NCBI RefSeq assembly: GCF_947259545.1
Contig: NZ_CAMYMK010000002.1
Location: 806,001 to 870,000 of the forward strand
Direction: 5' to 3'
DNA length: 64,000 nucleotides
Source: an uncultured Marinobacter sp.
GTDB lineage: Bacteria; Pseudomonadota; Gammaproteobacteria; Pseudomonadales; Oleiphilaceae
The first letter of the stretch is position 1; each line of letters starts with the position of its first letter. A program made the position numbers and the translations under genes. The notes beneath the pieces were generated by a model that saw nothing but the letters and a program-made list of their open reading frames with translations, was not told the DNA's origin and searched no databases. This document shows positions 39,030-49,407 of the stretch, in pieces.

Positions 39030-39505
39030 TGTTATCCGTGATCAGTTACCCGGTATTTGCCATCAGTATCATCCTGTCACTGGTATTGAGTATTTCCCTG
39101 TTTCCAGTGGGGTGGTTTGAGTTCCGTCCCGAGTGGCTGGGCCTGATGGTGTTCTACTGGGCCTTCCGTGCGCCGGCGCAGTTCGGGATAGTATTTGCCT
39201 GGTGTCTGGGCTTGTTACTCGACGTTCTGGAGGCCACACATCTTGGCGTTAATGCTCTGGGGATGGCCTTGATAGCGTTCCTGGTTCTGACCATTCATCA
39301 ACGCCTGCGAATGTACCCCATACCACAGCAGTGCCTGATGGTGTTTCTGTTGATTGGTATCAACCAGATGCTGGTGCACTTCATCAAGCAGATACTGGGC
39401 GGTGAGGATGCAGGGTTCAGCTATCTCTGGCCAGCCCTGAGCAGCGCGCTTGTCTGGCCGTTTGTCTGCGTGCTGCTGGATAATCTCAACCGCAAACTGG
39501 GATAG
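39029..39505 (+). CDS. mreD: Rod shape-determining protein MreD
   Basis: 158-residue inner-membrane protein with about five helices, partner of MreC in the elongasome. Its ATG overlaps the mreC stop as TGATG. FRPEWLGLMVFYWAFRAP and GLLLDVLEATHLGVNALGMA are typical of the family. Confidence 0.94.
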   Translation: MLSVISYPVFAISIILSLVLSISLFPVGWFEFRPEWLGLMVFYWAFRAPAQFGIVFAWCLGLLLDVLEATHLGVNALGMALIAFLVLTIHQRLRMYPIPQQCLMVFLLIGINQMLVHFIKQILGGEDAGFSYLWPALSSALVWPFVCVLLDNLNRKLG

Positions 39506-39514
39506 GGTGTTCCC

Positions 39515-40117
39515 ATGCAGTCCATCATTCTGGCTTCGGCCTCCCCAAGACGCGCCGAACTGTTGACGCAAATCGGTGTGCCTTTTCATACCCGGCCTGT
39601 GGGCATTGATGAAACACCGCAGGGTGATGAATCACCATCCGCCTATGTGGAACGCCTGGCCAGGGAAAAAGCCGTTGCCGGGGTCTCGGATCCCGATGAG
39701 ATTGTTATCGGGTCCGATACCTCGGTGGTGCTTGGCGGAGACATTCTGGGTAAACCCGTGAACGCCGCCGATGCGGAAGCAACGCTGGGCCGGCTGTCCG
39801 GTCATACCCATCAGGTCATGACAGCGGTTGCACTGGCAGCGGGTGGGCAGTGTTATACCCGTGTGGTGATTACCGATGTGACCTTCCGGGAGCTTTGTCC
39901 GGAGGAGATCCGCGCCTATATCGCAAGCGGCGAGCCGATGGACAAAGCTGGCAGTTATGGAATTCAGGGGCTTGGTGGTATTTTTGTGAAGGAAATACGA
40001 GGCAGTTACAGCTCAGTCGTGGGTTTGCCGCTGCAGGAAACTGCCACGCTGCTGGCGCAAGCCGGTTACCCGGTCTGGAAAGTCTGGCAACGTAGTCTGG
40101 AGAGCCACAATGAGTGA
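39515..40117 (+). CDS. maf: dTTP/UTP pyrophosphatase, Maf family
   Basis: Nucleotide pyrophosphatase of the YhdE type, hydrolysing dTTP, UTP and modified pyrimidine triphosphates. 200 residues with [12 protein letters not shown], the catalytic [10 protein letters not shown] and [12 protein letters not shown]. It starts 9 bases after mreD and overlaps rng by 8 bases, so the cluster mreBCD-maf-rng is one transcript, as in related bacteria. Confidence 0.95.
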   Translation: MQSIILASASPRRAELLTQIGVPFHTRPVGIDETPQGDESPSAYVERLAREKAVAGVSDPDEIVIGSDTSVVLGGDILGKPVNAADAEATLGRLSGHTHQVMTAVALAAGGQCYTRVVITDVTFRELCPEEIRAYIASGEPMDKAGSYGIQGLGGIFVKEIRGSYSSVVGLPLQETATLLAQAGYPVWKVWQRSLESHNE

Positions 40118-41588
40118 AGAAATACTGATCAACGTTACCCCGGTCGAGACAAGGGTGGCTCTTGTCGAAAACGGCATGCTGCAGGAAGCCTACATCGAGC
40201 GCACCAGCCGCAAGGGGATTGTCGGCAATATTTACAAGGGTAAGGTTGTTCGGGTGCTGCCCGGTATGGAGGCGGCGTTTGTCGATATCGGGCTGGAACG
40301 GGCCGCTTTCATTCACGCTTCCGATGTGGTGAACGGACAGTCGTCCGACGATGGCAATGACTCCCCGAAAGTCGTCCCGGATATCCGTACGCTCCTGCGC
40401 GAGGGACAATCCCTGGTGGTGCAGGTAACCAAGGACCCGATTGGCACCAAGGGGGCCCGCCTTACGACCCAGTTATCGATTCCTTCCCGCTATCTGGTGT
40501 TTATGCCGGGGATTTACCACGTTGGTATTTCCCAGCGTATTGAGGATGACGCGGAACGCACACGGTTAAAAACTCTGGTGGAAGAGGCTGCCGCCGAACA
40601 AACCGACGTGCAGGGTGGGTATATTATCCGCACCGCTGCGGAAGCCGCTGCGGCGGATGACCTGATCGGTGATATGAAGTACCTGCATCGCCTCAGTCAG
40701 TCCATCCATGAACGCATTGCCCGGGTCCAGGCGCCGACGGTGGTGTATCAGGATCTGCCTCTGTTTATCCGTACCATTCGTGACCTGATCCGACCTCAAA
40801 CCGAAAAGGTCCGTATCGATAGCCGGGAGAGCCACCAGCGGGTGATGGAGTTTGTGGAAGAATTCGTGACCGAGTTCTCCGACAAAGTGGAGTATTATCC
40901 CGGCGAGCGTCCCATCTTCGATCTGTATTCCGTGGAAGATGAAATCCAGAAGGCGCTCAGCCGCAAGGTGCAGCTCAAGTCAGGCGGTTACGTGATCATC
41001 GATCAGACCGAGGCGATGACCACCATCGACATCAATACCGGGGCATTTGTCGGGCACCGGAACCTGGAAGAAACCATCTTCAAGACCAACCTGGAAGCGG
41101 CCCGCGCGATCAGTCGCCAGCTCCGACTGCGAAACCTTGGCGGCATCATCATCATCGACTTTATCGATATGGAAGACACCGAGCACCAGCGGCAGGTTCA
41201 TCGGATGCTGGAGAAAATGCTGGAACGGGATCACGCCAAGACCAAGATCACCGGGGTGTCGGAACTGGGGCTGGTTGAGATGACCCGCAAACGAACCACG
41301 GAGAGCCTTGGCCAGATCCTCTGTGAGCCTTGTCCCATCTGCGATGGTCGTGGCTTCCTGAAAACCAGCGAAACCGTATGCTATGAGGTGTTCCGGGAAA
41401 TTCTCCGGGTCAACCGTGCCTACGACGCGGAGAGCTACCTGGTGATGGCTTCCCAGAGCGTGGTGGACCGCCTGCTGGATGAGGAATCCGATAACGTTGC
41501 CGATCTGGAAACCTTTATTGAGAAAACCATTCGGTTCCAGGTCGAGCCCTTTTACAGCCAGGAACAGTACGACGTAGTCCTGCTGTAG
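40110..41588 (+). CDS. rng: Ribonuclease G
   Basis: RNase E/G-family endonuclease that matures the 5' end of 16S rRNA and degrades some mRNAs. 492 residues: S1 domain ([20 protein letters not shown]), catalytic aspartates in [11 protein letters not shown] and [12 protein letters not shown], and the zinc-link [11 protein letters not shown] near residue 405-415. It lacks the long C-terminal scaffold of RNase E. Confidence 0.97.
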   Translation: MSEEILINVTPVETRVALVENGMLQEAYIERTSRKGIVGNIYKGKVVRVLPGMEAAFVDIGLERAAFIHASDVVNGQSSDDGNDSPKVVPDIRTLLREGQSLVVQVTKDPIGTKGARLTTQLSIPSRYLVFMPGIYHVGISQRIEDDAERTRLKTLVEEAAAEQTDVQGGYIIRTAAEAAAADDLIGDMKYLHRLSQSIHERIARVQAPTVVYQDLPLFIRTIRDLIRPQTEKVRIDSRESHQRVMEFVEEFVTEFSDKVEYYPGERPIFDLYSVEDEIQKALSRKVQLKSGGYVIIDQTEAMTTIDINTGAFVGHRNLEETIFKTNLEAARAISRQLRLRNLGGIIIIDFIDMEDTEHQRQVHRMLEKMLERDHAKTKITGVSELGLVEMTRKRTTESLGQILCEPCPICDGRGFLKTSETVCYEVFREILRVNRAYDAESYLVMASQSVVDRLLDEESDNVADLETFIEKTIRFQVEPFYSQEQYDVVLL

Positions 41589-41602
41589 TCACCAGGTAAG
41601 CG

Positions 41603-44600
41603 ATGTCGCCCATGATCGATGACCAGGATCCGGAAAGCACACCGGTCCGGCTGGTTTCCCGGCTGGCCAGCCTGGTGTGGTGGCTGTTGCTGGTGGCACT
41701 GGTCCTGCTGGCGCTGTATGCGGGCATAGGGCGGCAACTGACCCAGAACATAGACAGCTTTCGCGATGATATCGAGACCCGTCTATCCCAGAAACTGGGG
41801 CACGAGATCTCCATAGGCTCCCTGAGTTCCAGCTGGAACTGGCTGGACCCATCCCTTGACGCCCGCAACCTGGTCATCCTGAGCGAAGATGGCAGCGAAG
41901 TAGCGGCTTCCCTGCAACAACTCCGTATTCGTCTGGATACCCTGTCCTCATTGTTCCGCCTTCGCATCGTCTTTGCCGATTTCGAGGCCGACGGCCTGGA
42001 CCTTACTCTGAGTCAGACCCCGCGGGGTGAGGTCACTGTTGAGGGTGCGGATCTGCCGGAGCCGGTGACCAATGACCTGAAGCTGTGGCTGGATCGCGCC
42101 GGAGCCTGGCTGTCTGAGCCCCGAGTCAAAATAACCCGGGTGAACCTGGGTATCAGGGACAACAACGACCAGGTTCGATATCTCGACATTCCGCAGCTGG
42201 ATATGGTCTACCGCCGTGGCCTGTTTATGGCTTCCGGGCGGGCCATGCAGGCGGGGACCACTGTGCAGTTGGCCAGCTTTAACCTGCTGGGACAGCATTT
42301 CTTCCGGGGGGATTTCAACGGACAGCTTTATGTTGACGTGAATTCCGGGCGGCTTTTTGATGGTTTGATTGACGAGTACAGCTGGCGGGACATCCGCGTT
42401 GAAGGTTTCGATCTTGGCGGTCATGCCTGGCTGACTTTTCGTGACGGAAGGCTGGAGCAGGTGACCGGTACGGTTGAAACTCCATACCTGCAGCTGGGGG
42501 TGGGCGGTGAATCCCTGGCGCCGTTGGAGGATATTCGTGCCAGATTCGGGTGGCGCCGAAGCGAGACTGGCCTTACTGACGAAGATCCAGTTGATCTTGA
42601 AACCCTGGCGGGCGCTGGTGAGTTTCACCTCAATGACCTGGAGTGGACCTGGGACGGTGATCAGGTGTCACCGTTTGACCTGCGAGTAAGACAGCGTTCC
42701 GAAGGGACGGATATCATCGCGGACGAGGTGCCCTTGCGACCGCTGCGGCGCGTGATATCCAGTGTTGGTCTCCTGCCGGCAGTGGCAGCCCGGGCCCTGG
42801 AGAATTATCGCCCGGGCGGCAGGCTCAATGAGTTGCGGATGCAGGTGCCCGGCCCTGGTGGTGAAGGCTTTAAGCTTTCCGGCGTACTGGATGAGGTCAG
42901 TGTAGAGGCATTCCGCGGGGCTCCGGAGGTTCGGGGTCTGGATGGTCGTCTGTTGATGGATCACCGCGGGGGCTATGTTGAGGCCGATAGCGAACAAGTG
43001 ACCTTAGGCTTCCCATTATTGTTCCGTGGCACTTGGCCCATGTCATCACTTCGCACCCGGGTCGCATGGCAACTGGATGGTCCCATCACCCGGGTATGGT
43101 CTGACGACATTCGCCTGGACTATGGAGCGCAAACCGAATGGACCGGGGCATTCGATCTTCGCCTGGATCGCGAAGGCGAAAACAACCTCAGTTTGCGCGT
43201 GGGCGTTCGTGACGCCCAGGCCGACATGCTCGCCGATTTTGTACCGGTGCGTTTGGTTGATCCGAAACTGTACGACTGGTTGACCACGGCCATTACCGAA
43301 GCGGACATCACCGAGGGTGTCTATTATGGCCATGGACTGATCAATCGGGGCGCGCCCAAGGGCTCATTTGTGTCGTCCATGCGATACCGGTTTGATAACG
43401 CCGCAGTGCAATACGATGAGCGCTGGCCGGCGGTGGAAAACGCCCGCGGCGAAGTGTTCATTCACAATGGTTTGACCCGGGTAGAATTGGAGCGGGGTAC
43501 TACCGGACAACTGGAGCTCGAGCAGAGCGAGGTACGGGTGGAACCATTGGACGGCAGTGTCCGCCTGGCTGTGGATGCTTCCGCTTCGGGGCCGGGATCG
43601 GCGGTCGCCTACTGGATGGACAACAGCCCGCTGGGTGAGATGGCGGGCTCCGCCGGACGGAGTGTCAGGTTGGGTGGTGACTATCACCTGGACCTTGGCC
43701 TGGAAATGCCCCTGGACGGAACTGATGAGCCGGCTGTGGACGTCCGGGTTGCGACGGAAAACGGTCAGGTGGTTTACCCGGAAGCAGACCTGGCATGGGA
43801 GCAACTGTCCGGGCAGCTTGGCTTCAGCACGGCAACCGGGTTTTCCGGCGAGCCGTTAAAAGCGGTGTTCTTCAACGATCCGGTGACAGTCTCACTGTCC
43901 CGCAGTACTAACGATGAGGGCATAACGATTCGGCAACGGGGGCAGGTTAGTTTGCCGCAGGTATTTGCCCGTGCAGGCCTGGAAGGAGACATGGATCTGG
44001 GCATGAATGGGGTAACGGATTACACCGCTACACTGGATGTGTCGCCGGACACCGCCTCGACCGTCACCATCCGCTCAAACCTGAAAGGGGTGTCAGTCAA
44101 CTGGCCCGAACCACTGGCGAAAACCGCGGATGAAGAAACTGTACTGAGTGCCGTCATCGATCCAACCCGGAAGGGTGAGCTTGGTATGGATGTCACCTGG
44201 GAAAACCGCCTGTCCCTCAGTCTGCTGAAAAGAGACAGCGGTTTTGATCTGGATATTGAACGCCTCTGGTTGGGACGCCAGTTGTTAACAGACATTGACG
44301 TCGTGGCCAGCGACCTGGGGGATCGGTGGGTACTGAGTACCCGGTCAGAGCGGGCAGTGGGTCGTGTGGTTTTGCCGGACAATGACGACGCGATCATCGC
44401 TGATTTTGAGAGCCTGCACCTGATTCGTGAGGGTGAGGAAACGGATGACCAGAGGGCGTTACTGACCGTAGACGAACAACTCGAGGCATTTCGTGCCCTG
44501 GAGATCGGGGAATGGCCGGATATCGACTTGAGCATTGCCCGACTCCGGCTCAATGGCGATGAGTTGGGTCGCTGGTCCTTCCGCTTGCGGCCCGAGCCTT

Positions 44601-45340
44601 TCCGCCTGCGGGTCGAGGAGATCGAAGGGCGGCTCAATTCTCTGAACCTCACTGGTGACATGACCTGGAGTATCGCCGGCGATCGGGAAACGACCCGCTT
44701 CGCGGGTGATATAGAGGGCGGCACCCTTGGCGATCTCGGCAACCTGCTCGATGCCGATATCCCGTTGCGAAATAAAGAAACCGCGATCCGGCTCGACCTT
44801 GATTGGCCTGGCCGTCCCAACGAGTTCGGGCTTGAGGCGTTAAGTGGTACGGTGAGCCTGCGACTGGATGATGGTGTCATCCTGGAGCGCAATAACTCCG
44901 CCCAGCTGTTCCGTGTATTCAACTTGCTGAATGCGGATACTTTGTGGCGTCGTTTGCAGCTGGATTTCTCCGATTTGTACGAAGCGGGGGTAGCGTTTGA
45001 TGCCATTTCCGGCACTGCGGTGATCACCGACGGGCTGCTCAGCTGGGACCCGGAGTTGCAGGTGGTCGGGCCATCGGGAGCCTTCAAGTTGTCGGGCACA
45101 ACGGATATGGCGGAAGAAATCCTGGATATGCGATTGGTGGTGGTACTGCCCCTGACACAGAATCTTCCATTGGCAGCGTTGTTGATGGGGGCGGGGGCGC
45201 CGATTGGTGGAGCGCTGTTTGTGCTGGACAAGGTCCTCGGTGACCCATTGAGTAAACTGACCAGTGCGACCTATAGTGTAACCGGAAGCTGGGAAAATCC
45301 GGAGGTAGACCTGCGGCGAGTTTTTGATACCGGCGAGTGA
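41603..45340 (+). CDS. yhdP: YhdP-family AsmA-like lipid-transport protein
   Basis: 1245 residues, one N-terminal membrane helix (LVWWLLLVALVLLALYAGI), then a long beta-rich periplasmic body and an AsmA-like C-terminal domain ending near LAALLMGAGAPIGGALFVLDK. YhdP, with TamB and YdbH, is thought to move phospholipids to the outer membrane. ATG 41603 has CAGGT ahead; ATG 41612 is an alternative. Lies after rng in a conserved cluster. Confidence 0.92.
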   Translation: MSPMIDDQDPESTPVRLVSRLASLVWWLLLVALVLLALYAGIGRQLTQNIDSFRDDIETRLSQKLGHEISIGSLSSSWNWLDPSLDARNLVILSEDGSEVAASLQQLRIRLDTLSSLFRLRIVFADFEADGLDLTLSQTPRGEVTVEGADLPEPVTNDLKLWLDRAGAWLSEPRVKITRVNLGIRDNNDQVRYLDIPQLDMVYRRGLFMASGRAMQAGTTVQLASFNLLGQHFFRGDFNGQLYVDVNSGRLFDGLIDEYSWRDIRVEGFDLGGHAWLTFRDGRLEQVTGTVETPYLQLGVGGESLAPLEDIRARFGWRRSETGLTDEDPVDLETLAGAGEFHLNDLEWTWDGDQVSPFDLRVRQRSEGTDIIADEVPLRPLRRVISSVGLLPAVAARALENYRPGGRLNELRMQVPGPGGEGFKLSGVLDEVSVEAFRGAPEVRGLDGRLLMDHRGGYVEADSEQVTLGFPLLFRGTWPMSSLRTRVAWQLDGPITRVWSDDIRLDYGAQTEWTGAFDLRLDREGENNLSLRVGVRDAQADMLADFVPVRLVDPKLYDWLTTAITEADITEGVYYGHGLINRGAPKGSFVSSMRYRFDNAAVQYDERWPAVENARGEVFIHNGLTRVELERGTTGQLELEQSEVRVEPLDGSVRLAVDASASGPGSAVAYWMDNSPLGEMAGSAGRSVRLGGDYHLDLGLEMPLDGTDEPAVDVRVATENGQVVYPEADLAWEQLSGQLGFSTATGFSGEPLKAVFFNDPVTVSLSRSTNDEGITIRQRGQVSLPQVFARAGLEGDMDLGMNGVTDYTATLDVSPDTASTVTIRSNLKGVSVNWPEPLAKTADEETVLSAVIDPTRKGELGMDVTWENRLSLSLLKRDSGFDLDIERLWLGRQLLTDIDVVASDLGDRWVLSTRSERAVGRVVLPDNDDAIIADFESLHLIREGEETDDQRALLTVDEQLEAFRALEIGEWPDIDLSIARLRLNGDELGRWSFRLRPEPFRLRVEEIEGRLNSLNLTGDMTWSIAGDRETTRFAGDIEGGTLGDLGNLLDADIPLRNKETAIRLDLDWPGRPNEFGLEALSGTVSLRLDDGVILERNNSAQLFRVFNLLNADTLWRRLQLDFSDLYEAGVAFDAISGTAVITDGLLSWDPELQVVGPSGAFKLSGTTDMAEEILDMRLVVVLPLTQNLPLAALLMGAGAPIGGALFVLDKVLGDPLSKLTSATYSVTGSWENPEVDLRRVFDTGE

Positions 45341-45375
45341 TTCCAAATAATCCGGCATTACCACGGAGACCGACC

Positions 45376-46218
45376 ATGACCAACGTTTCGTCCCCCATCG
45401 TTGCTGCCATCCAGATGGTCAGCACTCATGATATCGATGCGAACCTGCGCGAAGCTGAGCGGTTGTTGGTCGAATCCGCCCGTGCAGGCGCCCGCGTAGC
45501 GGTGCTGCCTGAAAACTTTGCGGTGCTGGCCACGTCCCAGATGGTGGCCTGTGGTCAGCAGGAGGCGTCGGACACGCCTGTCATCCGCCAATTCCTCGCC
45601 GATCAGGCACGCCGGCTTGGGATCTGGATTGTCGGCGGCTCGCTGCCCGTGTCCAAACGCCCGGATGGTACTGATATTGAGGGGCGTGTTCGGGCAACCG
45701 CTCTGGTGTATGACGATAAGGGCAATGAAGTTGGTCGATATGACAAGATCCACCTGTTCGATGCCACGGTGGAAGACGCCCACGGTCAGTACCGGGAATC
45801 CGATACCTTTGAGCCCGGAGAGTCGGTCGTCACCCTGGAAACGCCGGTCGGCCGGTTGGGAATGGCGATCTGTTATGACCTGCGTTTTCCGGAGCTGTTC
45901 AGGGCACTGCGCGAAAAAGGCGCGGACTGGGTCTGCCTGCCCAGTGCATTTACCTGGCAGACGGGCGATGCGCACTGGCACGCGTTGATCCGGGCCAGGG
46001 CCATTGAAAATCAGGTTTGGGTCGTAGCACCGGGGCAGGGTGGTCAGAACAGCCAGCGTCGCCTTACTTACGGCCACAGTTTGATTTGCGACCCCTGGGG
46101 CAAGGTGGTTTCGGAGATAACAGAAGAGGGGCCCGGTGTGGTTACCGCAACCCTGGACCCGGATTTATTGACCAACATCCGCACTCGCATGCCAGTCTGG
46201 GAACACCGGCGCTTATAA
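45376..46218 (+). CDS. Carbon-nitrogen hydrolase (Nit1-like amidase)
   Basis: Nitrilase-superfamily enzyme, most like Nit1 deaminated-glutathione amidases. 280 residues from ATG 45376 (GGAG nine bases ahead). Catalytic Glu in VLPENFAVL, Lys in YDKIHLFD and Cys in MAICYDLRFPELF. It follows yhdP by 35 bases. In Pseudomonas the same gene precedes tldD, but here a four-base gap leads to the convergent yjgA. Confidence 0.9.
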   Translation: MTNVSSPIVAAIQMVSTHDIDANLREAERLLVESARAGARVAVLPENFAVLATSQMVACGQQEASDTPVIRQFLADQARRLGIWIVGGSLPVSKRPDGTDIEGRVRATALVYDDKGNEVGRYDKIHLFDATVEDAHGQYRESDTFEPGESVVTLETPVGRLGMAICYDLRFPELFRALREKGADWVCLPSAFTWQTGDAHWHALIRARAIENQVWVVAPGQGGQNSQRRLTYGHSLICDPWGKVVSEITEEGPGVVTATLDPDLLTNIRTRMPVWEHRRL

Positions 46219-46222
46219 AAAA

Positions 46223-46747
46223 CTACTCCACTTCATCAATCGCTTCGCGCAGGTACCGGAACAGTTTTCTCGCCTGCCCGGTGTTCTTCTGCTTTTCCAC
46301 GTCCTTGCGGGCGTTGCGTGCGAGGTTGCGCAGGTGCTGAATATCGGCACCAGGGCAATAACTCACAAACTCTCCCACCGCTGAATCGCCTTCGTTGATC
46401 ATGCGGTCGCGCCAGCGCTCCGCCAGGTGATGGCGCCGGGTGTGTTCCTCGCTACCGGCGTCGAACGCATCAATTGCCCGCTTAAGGGCATCGGGATCGT
46501 CTTCCTGGCGGATAACCTTGCCAATGAACTGCAGGTGCCGGCGTTTGGCCTCATTCTGGCGAATACGGCGGGACTCCTCGATTGCTGCCCTCAGAGTGTC
46601 ACTGATGGTCAGGGTGTCCAGCTGGTCATTGCTCAGGTCCAGCATGCGCTTGCCGAGATCCTGAAGCGCGTGCATTTCCCGCTTGAGCTGGGATTTGCTG
46701 GGGCCCAGGTATTCCGGTGCGTCGTTGTCGTCGTAATGATCTGTCAT
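46223..46747 (-). CDS. yjgA: Ribosome-associated protein YjgA (DUF615)
   Basis: 174 residues, highly charged and helical, with PSKSQLKREMHALQDLGKRM, matching the family of 50S-assembly factors. It converges with the Nit-like gene with only four bases between stops. In E. coli and Pseudomonas yjgA is next to pmbA and tldD; neither neighbour is present here. Confidence 0.92.
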   Translation of the reverse strand: MTDHYDDNDAPEYLGPSKSQLKREMHALQDLGKRMLDLSNDQLDTLTISDTLRAAIEESRRIRQNEAKRRHLQFIGKVIRQEDDPDALKRAIDAFDAGSEEHTRRHHLAERWRDRMINEGDSAVGEFVSYCPGADIQHLRNLARNARKDVEKQKNTGQARKLFRYLREAIDEVE

Positions 46748-46767
46748 AGTGCTGTCTGCTTGTAGGG

Positions 46768-48129
46768 TTACGCATAGAATATGGTGGCGAGCCCGAGAAA
46801 GGCCATGAATCCCACCACATCCGTCACGGTTGTCAGAATGACGCTGCCTGCCAGTGCCGGATCAATATTACGGGATTTGAGAAACAGCGGGAGAACTGTG
46901 CCAACCAGGGCCGCGGCTACCAGGTTGATGATCAGTGCCGCGGCAATAATAGCGCCAATCAGGATGTCCTTGAACCAGAGAGTGGCGGCGGTCGCCACTA
47001 CGACGGCCCACAACATCCCGTTAAGCATGCCCACCACAAACTCCCGGTTCAGCAACCAGCGGACATTAACGCCGCTGATCTGGCCCACCGCCATGCCACG
47101 GATCACCAGCGTCAGAGTCTGACTGCCTGCGATACCACCCATGCTGGCGACGATAGGCATCAGCACCGCCAGAGCAACCACTTTGGCGATGGTGTCCTCA
47201 AAAATGCCGATCACGGCGGATGCAATGAACGCGGTGATCAGATTGATGCCCAGCCAGACCGCGCGGCGCCGGGTGGTTTTCATGATGGGCGCGAAGGTGT
47301 CCTCGTCTTCGTCCAGACCCGCCATGCTCATCAGGGAGTGGTCCGCATCTTCGCGGATAACGTCAACCACGTCATCGATGGTGATCCGTCCGAGCAGGCG
47401 GCCATCTTCATTGACCACCGGCGCCGAGATGAGGTCGTAGCGCTCGAACAGGGTGGCGACCTTGGTGTCCGACAACAGCACCGGAATCGGTTCAATGTCG
47501 GTGTCCATCACTTCCCGCACGGTCGCCGCCGGGTTGGATACCAGCATCTTGGTAATCGGCAGCATACCGATAAACTCATCCCGCCGGCTCACCACGATCA
47601 GACTGTCGGTCATCGGGGGCAGGTTACGGTGCCGGCGCAGATAACGAAGAACCACGTCAATGCTGATATCCGGGCGCACCGTGATGGTGTCCGTGTTCAT
47701 CAACCCGCCGGCAGTATCCTCCGGGTAGGACAGGACTTCCTCTACGCGCTGACGATCCTGCTCGTCCATGGTATCCAGAACTTCCTGGATAACCGTATCA
47801 GGCAGCTGCTGCAGCAGGTCGGCCAAGTCATCCGACTCGAAATCTTCCAGGATGTCGGCCAGTTCCTGGGCATTCAACTGGCTGAGAAAATAGCCCCGGA
47901 TGTCATCGCCGAGGTACTGGAGGACTTCACCTTCCAGTTGCTTATCGACCAGGTTCCACAGCAGGGCCCGCTGGCGGGGCGGGGACGATTCCAGCAGGTG
48001 GGCAATATCACTGGGGCTCAGGCCGCCATTCAGGATGCGTGCAACCTGTTTCAGCGCACCACTATCGAGCGCTTCGCTGAGGGAGCGAAGGCGCTGGCGA
48101 GCTTGGCTTTTTTCCAGAATATCGGTCAT
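46768..48129 (-). CDS. mgtE: Magnesium transporter MgtE
   Basis: 453 residues: an N-terminal helical domain (LLESSPPRQRALLWN...), two CBS domains sensing cytosolic Mg2+ (about residues 140-265), and five membrane helices with the pore segment near GIAGSQTLTLVIRGMA. Homodimeric channel gated by Mg2+. It lies 20 bases before yjgA and 86 after ptsO on the minus strand. Confidence 0.96.
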   Translation of the reverse strand: MTDILEKSQARQRLRSLSEALDSGALKQVARILNGGLSPSDIAHLLESSPPRQRALLWNLVDKQLEGEVLQYLGDDIRGYFLSQLNAQELADILEDFESDDLADLLQQLPDTVIQEVLDTMDEQDRQRVEEVLSYPEDTAGGLMNTDTITVRPDISIDVVLRYLRRHRNLPPMTDSLIVVSRRDEFIGMLPITKMLVSNPAATVREVMDTDIEPIPVLLSDTKVATLFERYDLISAPVVNEDGRLLGRITIDDVVDVIREDADHSLMSMAGLDEDEDTFAPIMKTTRRRAVWLGINLITAFIASAVIGIFEDTIAKVVALAVLMPIVASMGGIAGSQTLTLVIRGMAVGQISGVNVRWLLNREFVVGMLNGMLWAVVVATAATLWFKDILIGAIIAAALIINLVAAALVGTVLPLFLKSRNIDPALAGSVILTTVTDVVGFMAFLGLATIFYA

Positions 48130-48215
48130 GGTTCACCCACAGTCAGAAAACCCCCGTATTATAGCGGACTTAGGCGGTACAGGTGAGGAAGAGTTGTAGG
48201 TGATTGCCGCGGAAT

Positions 48216-48485
48216 TTACTCGCCTTCGCCAAAATAATCATTGATCAGCTCGACCAATGCGTTAATAGCCTGTTCCTCATCCGGGCCCTCCGCAATCAGC
48301 TCTACGTCTGTTCCCTGGCTCGCTGCCAGCATCATGACCTGCATGATGTTTTTAGCGTCAACTTCGCGGCCCTTGCCGCTGATTTTTATCGAGCTTTCAT
48401 AAGCGGAAGCGGTTGCAACCAGTTTGGCGGTGGCACGCGCGTGCAATCCCAGCTTGTTGATAATGGTAATGTCGCGTCGAATCAT
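48216..48485 (-). CDS. ptsO: Nitrogen-PTS phosphocarrier NPr (HPr-like)
   Basis: 89 residues from ATG 48485, whose ribosome site GAGAAGACG overlaps the end of rapZ's spacer; the frame is open further upstream, but that is rapZ coding sequence. The phosphorylated histidine is in KLGLHARATAKLV. NPr carries phosphate from PtsP to PtsN in the regulatory nitrogen PTS. Confidence 0.95.
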   Translation of the reverse strand: MIRRDITIINKLGLHARATAKLVATASAYESSIKISGKGREVDAKNIMQVMMLAASQGTDVELIAEGPDEEQAINALVELINDYFGEGE

Positions 48486-48492
48486 CGTCTTC

Positions 48493-49380
48493 TCACGCCT
48501 GATCCCGGCTTTGCAGGTGTGGCAATTCCGTGTGGCGGACCTGGACGTTGTTGTACTTCTGGCGGAAGTAGTGGCCAAGCTGCTCGCAGACATAGACAGA
48601 GCGGTGCTGACCGCCGGTACAGCCAATGGAGATAGTCATGTAGCTTCGATTGCTGTCGGCGAATGAAGGCAGCCAGCTGTCCAGAAATGCGATCAGGTCG
48701 TCGACCATCCTGCGGCTCAAAGGCTCCTTCTCCAGAAACTCGATGACTGGTTGGTCAGTACCGACATACTGGCGAAGGCTGGTATCCCAGTAAGGATTGG
48801 GAAGGCAGCGCACATCGAATACGTAGTCGGAGTCCAGCGGCACACCGTGTTTGAATCCGAACGACTGGAACAGCAGAGCCAGTTCCTGATCCTTGCGTCC
48901 AACGATGCGCTGTTTGATCATGTCCCGAAGCTCGTACATGGACATGCCGGTGGTATCGATGTAGAGGTCGGCCAGCTTTGACAGCGGCTCCAGCAAGCGC
49001 TTTTCGTCGCCGATGGCTTCCCGCAGGGAGGTTTTGTCATCGCTCAGGGGGTGCTTGCGCCGTGTTGCGTGGAAACGCTGGAGCAGGGATTTTTCGTTTG
49101 CGTCAAGGTAGATGATCTCGACGGTCACGCCGGTACCCCGAAGCTGCCGATAGATGGTTTCGAAGTTGGTCAGCTCACCGGCCAGGTTGCGGGCATCAAT
49201 GCTGACCGCCATTTTTCTCAGGCGGCCGGGGGAGTCACTGTGATTGGCAGCTTCCGTCGTCAGCGGGAACAGCAGGCCGATCGGAAGGTTATCAATGCAA
49301 TAAAAGCCAAGATCTTCCAGCACGTGAAGCGCCGTACTTTTCCCCGAGCCTGACCTGCCACTGACAATAATCAGTTTCAT
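48493..49380 (-). CDS. rapZ: RNase adapter protein RapZ
   Basis: 295 residues with P-loop GRSGSGKST near the N-terminus and the C-terminal sensor domain (SIGCTGGQHRSVYVCEQL). In E. coli RapZ senses glucosamine-6-phosphate and hands the GlmZ sRNA to RNase E; the function in this genus is assumed. Seven bases precede ptsO. Confidence 0.96.
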   Translation of the reverse strand: MKLIIVSGRSGSGKSTALHVLEDLGFYCIDNLPIGLLFPLTTEAANHSDSPGRLRKMAVSIDARNLAGELTNFETIYRQLRGTGVTVEIIYLDANEKSLLQRFHATRRKHPLSDDKTSLREAIGDEKRLLEPLSKLADLYIDTTGMSMYELRDMIKQRIVGRKDQELALLFQSFGFKHGVPLDSDYVFDVRCLPNPYWDTSLRQYVGTDQPVIEFLEKEPLSRRMVDDLIAFLDSWLPSFADSNRSYMTISIGCTGGQHRSVYVCEQLGHYFRQKYNNVQVRHTELPHLQSRDQA

Positions 49381-49407
49381 TGCCTCTTTGCCTCCGCTCT
49401 GAAATGA

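Noticed and set aside
40700..40720. CATCCATGA inside rng, and CATGGATGGCG inside bioF near 2612
   Set aside because: Both are in-frame coding sequence without complementary arms or the rest of the core; chance matches to the apex octamer.
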